DNA of 26,082 nt from Gammaproteobacteria bacterium. GTDB lineage: Bacteria > Pseudomonadota > Gammaproteobacteria > Steroidobacterales > UBA11654. Positions within the stretch are counted from its first letter, which is position 1. Each line of letters starts with the position of its first letter. The notes below the pieces were generated by a model that was not told the DNA's origin, made no database searches, and saw nothing but the letters and a program-made list of their open reading frames with translations. Positions 23,449 to 26,082 of the stretch are shown here, piece by piece. The stretch lies in NCBI GenBank assembly GCA_012965065.1, contig DTSX01000093.1, positions 1 to 26,082 of the forward strand. The letters run 5' to 3'. The translations under genes were made by a program, and so were the position numbers.

Positions 23449-26061
23449 ATGAGTGAACAGAAAAGAACAGCCAAGGTAGTTGATATGAATTCATCGCTAC
23501 AAAAATACTTTGAACAGGAATGGAAGATCGAATTAAATGAATGGCTTGAGTCTCTTGATTCCATCAAACAAAGTTACGGCAACAAACAAGTCAAAGATCT
23601 TTTAAGATCCTTGCAAAACCATGCTCTAAGCAGTGGTATCAATCTTGGTGAGGCGACCCTAAACACACCCTATCGTAATACAATTCATGTGAGTGAACAG
23701 CCAAATTACCCAGGTGATATTCAGGTGGAGCAAAGGATTGAAAACATCGTCCGCTGGAATGCTATGGCGATGGTACTGCAAGCCTATGACAACGGCTCTG
23801 GAGTTGGCGGACATATTGCCACCTATGCCTCAGCAGCAACCTTCATGGAAGTGATGTTGAATCACTTTGTTCGCTCAAGAACCGATGATTATCAGGGTGA
23901 TATGTTTAATATCCAAGCTCATGCCTCTCCCGGTATTTATTCAAGAGCTTTTTTAGAAGGGCGTCTAACCCTTGAAGAGTTGGCTAATTTCAGAAGAGAA
24001 TTACAACCCGGTGGCGGCTTACCATCCTATCCCCATCCAAGGAGAAGACCGAATTTATGGCCAAGTCCATCTGCATCAATGGGGCTGAGTGGCGTTTCTT
24101 CAATCTACTATGCGAGGTTTGCAAAATATCTTGAAAATAGGGGTTTAACCAACAAAAAAGGAGGCAAAATATGGGCTATTCTTGGCGACGGTGAGATGGA
24201 CGAACCCGAATCCCTGGGCACTATCAATATTGCCTCAAGAGAGCGATTGGATAATCTCATCTTTGTCATTAATTGCAATTTACAACGCCTTGATGGACCG
24301 GTTAGAGGCAACGGTAAAATCATCCAAGAACTTGAAGCAATTTTTAGGGGCTCGCAATGGAATGTATTGAAGGTGATTTGGGGCTCAGAGTGGGATCCTT
24401 TGTTTGCTATTGACCACCACGATGTAATGCAAAAAAGAATGGATGAAGTTTTGGACGGTGAATACCAAATGTATTCAGTGATATCAGGTGCAGAACAACG
24501 TAATCACTGGTCCAAAGACAATCCTGAGCTAAAGGAAATTATGTCTGGACTGAGCGATGAGGAGATTAAAAACATCAAACGCGGTGGATTTGATCGAAAA
24601 AAACTATATGCAGCTTTTGATAGGGCTGTGAACACCAAAGGCAAGCCCACCGTAATTCTAGTTAAAACCTTGAAAGGCTATGGTTTAGGTGAGAGGGCGG
24701 AAGGGACGAATATCACCCACCAAAAAAAGCAAATGTCCGATAAGGAACGATTGGAGATTGCACAACGGTTGAATATACCGCTCAGTGAAAAAGCAATTAA
24801 AAAGGCACAATTTTACGTTCCTGATCCAGACTCAGAAGAGATGCAATATCTAAAAGACCAACGGCGTAAGCTTGGAGGATATCAACCCATAAGATTTACC
24901 GATTGCAAGTCTATCAAAACCCCTAGCATTGAAATTTTTCAGGATTTCTTAGACGGTGTTGACCGCTCTATTTCTACCACACTGTCTTTGGTAAGGATGA
25001 TTTCAAAACTCCTCAGAGATAAAGAATTGGGAAAATATTTAGTTCCAATCGTTCCAGATGAGGCGAGAACGTTTGGAATGGATGGGTTGTTCCCACAGGC
25101 AGGAATCTATTCATCTGAAGGGCAGAATTATGAACCGGTTGATGCTGGAACGATTTCACCTTATAAGGAAGCAAAGGATGGGCAAATTCTTCAAGAAGGC
25201 ATTTGTGAAGCAGGGGCAATGGCATCTTTTATGGCTGCTGGTACTGCTTATTCTCATTTTCAATTACCAATGATTCCGTTTTATATTTTTTATTCAATCT
25301 TTGGGCTGCAACGGGTTGGTGACATGATCTGGGCCTGTGGTGATGCATTGTCACGTGGTTTCCTGATCGGTGGTACGGCAGGCAGGACAACACTGAACGG
25401 TGAAGGGGTCCAGCACCAGGATGGTCATTCACATGTTTTGGCAGCAACCGTACCTAACTTGATGACCTACGATCCATGTTTTGCTTATGAGTTGGCCGTA
25501 ATCATTCGAGAAGGCATTCGCAGGATGTATGAGGAGCAAGAAGAAATTTTCTACTATATAACTGTTTACAATGAAAATTACACTCACCCCAAGATGCCAC
25601 AAGGAGTTGAAGAAGGAATCTTGAAAGGAATTTATTGTTTTAACAGAGGCCCAGAAGCTTTAAAGAAAAAATACAAAGGCGAACCAGTCCACCTTTTGGG
25701 CAGTGGCAGCATTATGCAGCAGGTTATCAATGCACAAAAAGCATTAATTGACCAGGGTATACCAACCGATGTATGGAGTGTTACCAGCTATAACTTACTG
25801 CATAAAGACTACGTTGATTGCCAGAAATCACACGCAGAACCTTTTCTGGTGCAAGCATTAAAAAATGAGTCGGGTCATTTTATCGCCGTTAGCGACTACA
25901 TGAGGTTGCTTCCTGACAGCCTTGCCCATCTGTTTCCTGGCAACTTTACCTCACTTGGAACCGATGGATACGGTCTCAGTGAATCGAGGGAGGAACTGAG
26001 AAATTATTTTGGTATCAGTACAGAATCTATTGTTAACAAGGTTGTTGAAATTACTAAGTAA
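23449..26061 (+). CDS. aceE: Pyruvate dehydrogenase E1 component, homodimeric type
   Basis: Thiamine-diphosphate-dependent decarboxylation of pyruvate in the pyruvate dehydrogenase complex. The 870-residue protein (E. coli AceE 887) is complete. An N-terminal segment of about 90 residues, probably for E2 binding, precedes the catalytic domains. The ThDP motif runs from GDGEMDEPES at 246-255 to NCN at 275-277. His424 in NITHQKKQM matches E. coli His407 of the mobile active-site loop. The middle domain shows PDEARTFGMDGLFPQ, and the C-terminal part LLGSGSIMQQV and LGTDGYGLSESRE. The ATG has no clear Shine-Dalgarno. The 21 bases after the stop hold nothing recognisable; aceF would be expected beyond the window. 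Confidence 0.97.
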   Translation: MSEQKRTAKVVDMNSSLQKYFEQEWKIELNEWLESLDSIKQSYGNKQVKDLLRSLQNHALSSGINLGEATLNTPYRNTIHVSEQPNYPGDIQVEQRIENIVRWNAMAMVLQAYDNGSGVGGHIATYASAATFMEVMLNHFVRSRTDDYQGDMFNIQAHASPGIYSRAFLEGRLTLEELANFRRELQPGGGLPSYPHPRRRPNLWPSPSASMGLSGVSSIYYARFAKYLENRGLTNKKGGKIWAILGDGEMDEPESLGTINIASRERLDNLIFVINCNLQRLDGPVRGNGKIIQELEAIFRGSQWNVLKVIWGSEWDPLFAIDHHDVMQKRMDEVLDGEYQMYSVISGAEQRNHWSKDNPELKEIMSGLSDEEIKNIKRGGFDRKKLYAAFDRAVNTKGKPTVILVKTLKGYGLGERAEGTNITHQKKQMSDKERLEIAQRLNIPLSEKAIKKAQFYVPDPDSEEMQYLKDQRRKLGGYQPIRFTDCKSIKTPSIEIFQDFLDGVDRSISTTLSLVRMISKLLRDKELGKYLVPIVPDEARTFGMDGLFPQAGIYSSEGQNYEPVDAGTISPYKEAKDGQILQEGICEAGAMASFMAAGTAYSHFQLPMIPFYIFYSIFGLQRVGDMIWACGDALSRGFLIGGTAGRTTLNGEGVQHQDGHSHVLAATVPNLMTYDPCFAYELAVIIREGIRRMYEEQEEIFYYITVYNENYTHPKMPQGVEEGILKGIYCFNRGPEALKKKYKGEPVHLLGSGSIMQQVINAQKALIDQGIPTDVWSVTSYNLLHKDYVDCQKSHAEPFLVQALKNESGHFIAVSDYMRLLPDSLAHLFPGNFTSLGTDGYGLSESREELRNYFGISTESIVNKVVEITK

Positions 26062-26082
26062 TCGCTTTAATTTCTAGGTGCC

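Noticed and set aside
1..26082. CRISPR array, tRNA, rRNA, transposase or integrase genes, attachment sites
   Set aside because: No direct-repeat arrays, tRNA-like cloverleafs or mobile-element proteins are apparent on reading; this is not a substitute for a covariance-model search.

Overview
The window looks like a chromosomal segment from a free-living, probably marine, heterotrophic gammaproteobacterium of moderate GC (roughly 43% by eye). The evidence is an E. coli-type IlvD, a homodimeric AceE, and an IbpA-type small heat-shock gene with a sigma32-like promoter and a ROSE-like leader. A DUF5916 outer-membrane protein and a Fur-box-controlled iron permease fit the same picture. There is no sign of mobile elements, CRISPR, tRNA or rRNA, and coding density is very high: no gene-free gap exceeds about 180 bases. 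The taxonomic call is inference.

Left part (1-12091). The 3' portion of a CBM9-like/DUF5916 outer-membrane barrel gene is followed closely by a beta-hydroxyacid dehydrogenase, both on the + strand. Converging on them is a minus-strand cluster read right to left: matB (malonyl/methylmalonyl-CoA synthetase), mutB (methylmalonyl-CoA mutase), pccB, pccA, meaB, mce and a small DUF1330 protein. From mutB onward the genes are 15 bases or less apart or overlap. Together they convert propionyl-CoA to (S)-methylmalonyl-CoA, epimerise it and isomerise it to succinyl-CoA. MatB could add CoA thioesters made from free malonate or methylmalonate.

Middle (12092-15930). Divergent from matB is a + strand set: an F420-type luciferase-like oxidoreductase (Rv3520c-like), a 71-residue membrane protein, a YbjQ/UPF0145 protein and a four-helix membrane protein. 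It ends at a strong bidirectional hairpin terminator. On the other side come ibpA and an FTR1 iron permease, both minus strand; the permease has a perfect 22-bp palindrome resembling a Fur box upstream.

Right part (15931-26082). A compact minus-strand run reads ilvD, npdG, cofE, cofD, cofC, fbiC (fused cofG-cofH). This is a complete coenzyme F420 biosynthesis set plus the F420:NADPH oxidoreductase, led by a branched-chain amino acid gene. Divergent from ilvD is aceE, complete at the right edge.

The most notable content is the F420 system: synthesis, reduction by NADPH and a candidate F420H2-using enzyme sit within about 11 kb in what appears to be a gammaproteobacterium. Within it, CofC lacks two N-terminal lysines usual in the family, and CofE lacks the flavin domain of mycobacterial FbiB. 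This leaves open which three-carbon phosphate builds the F420 head group here.
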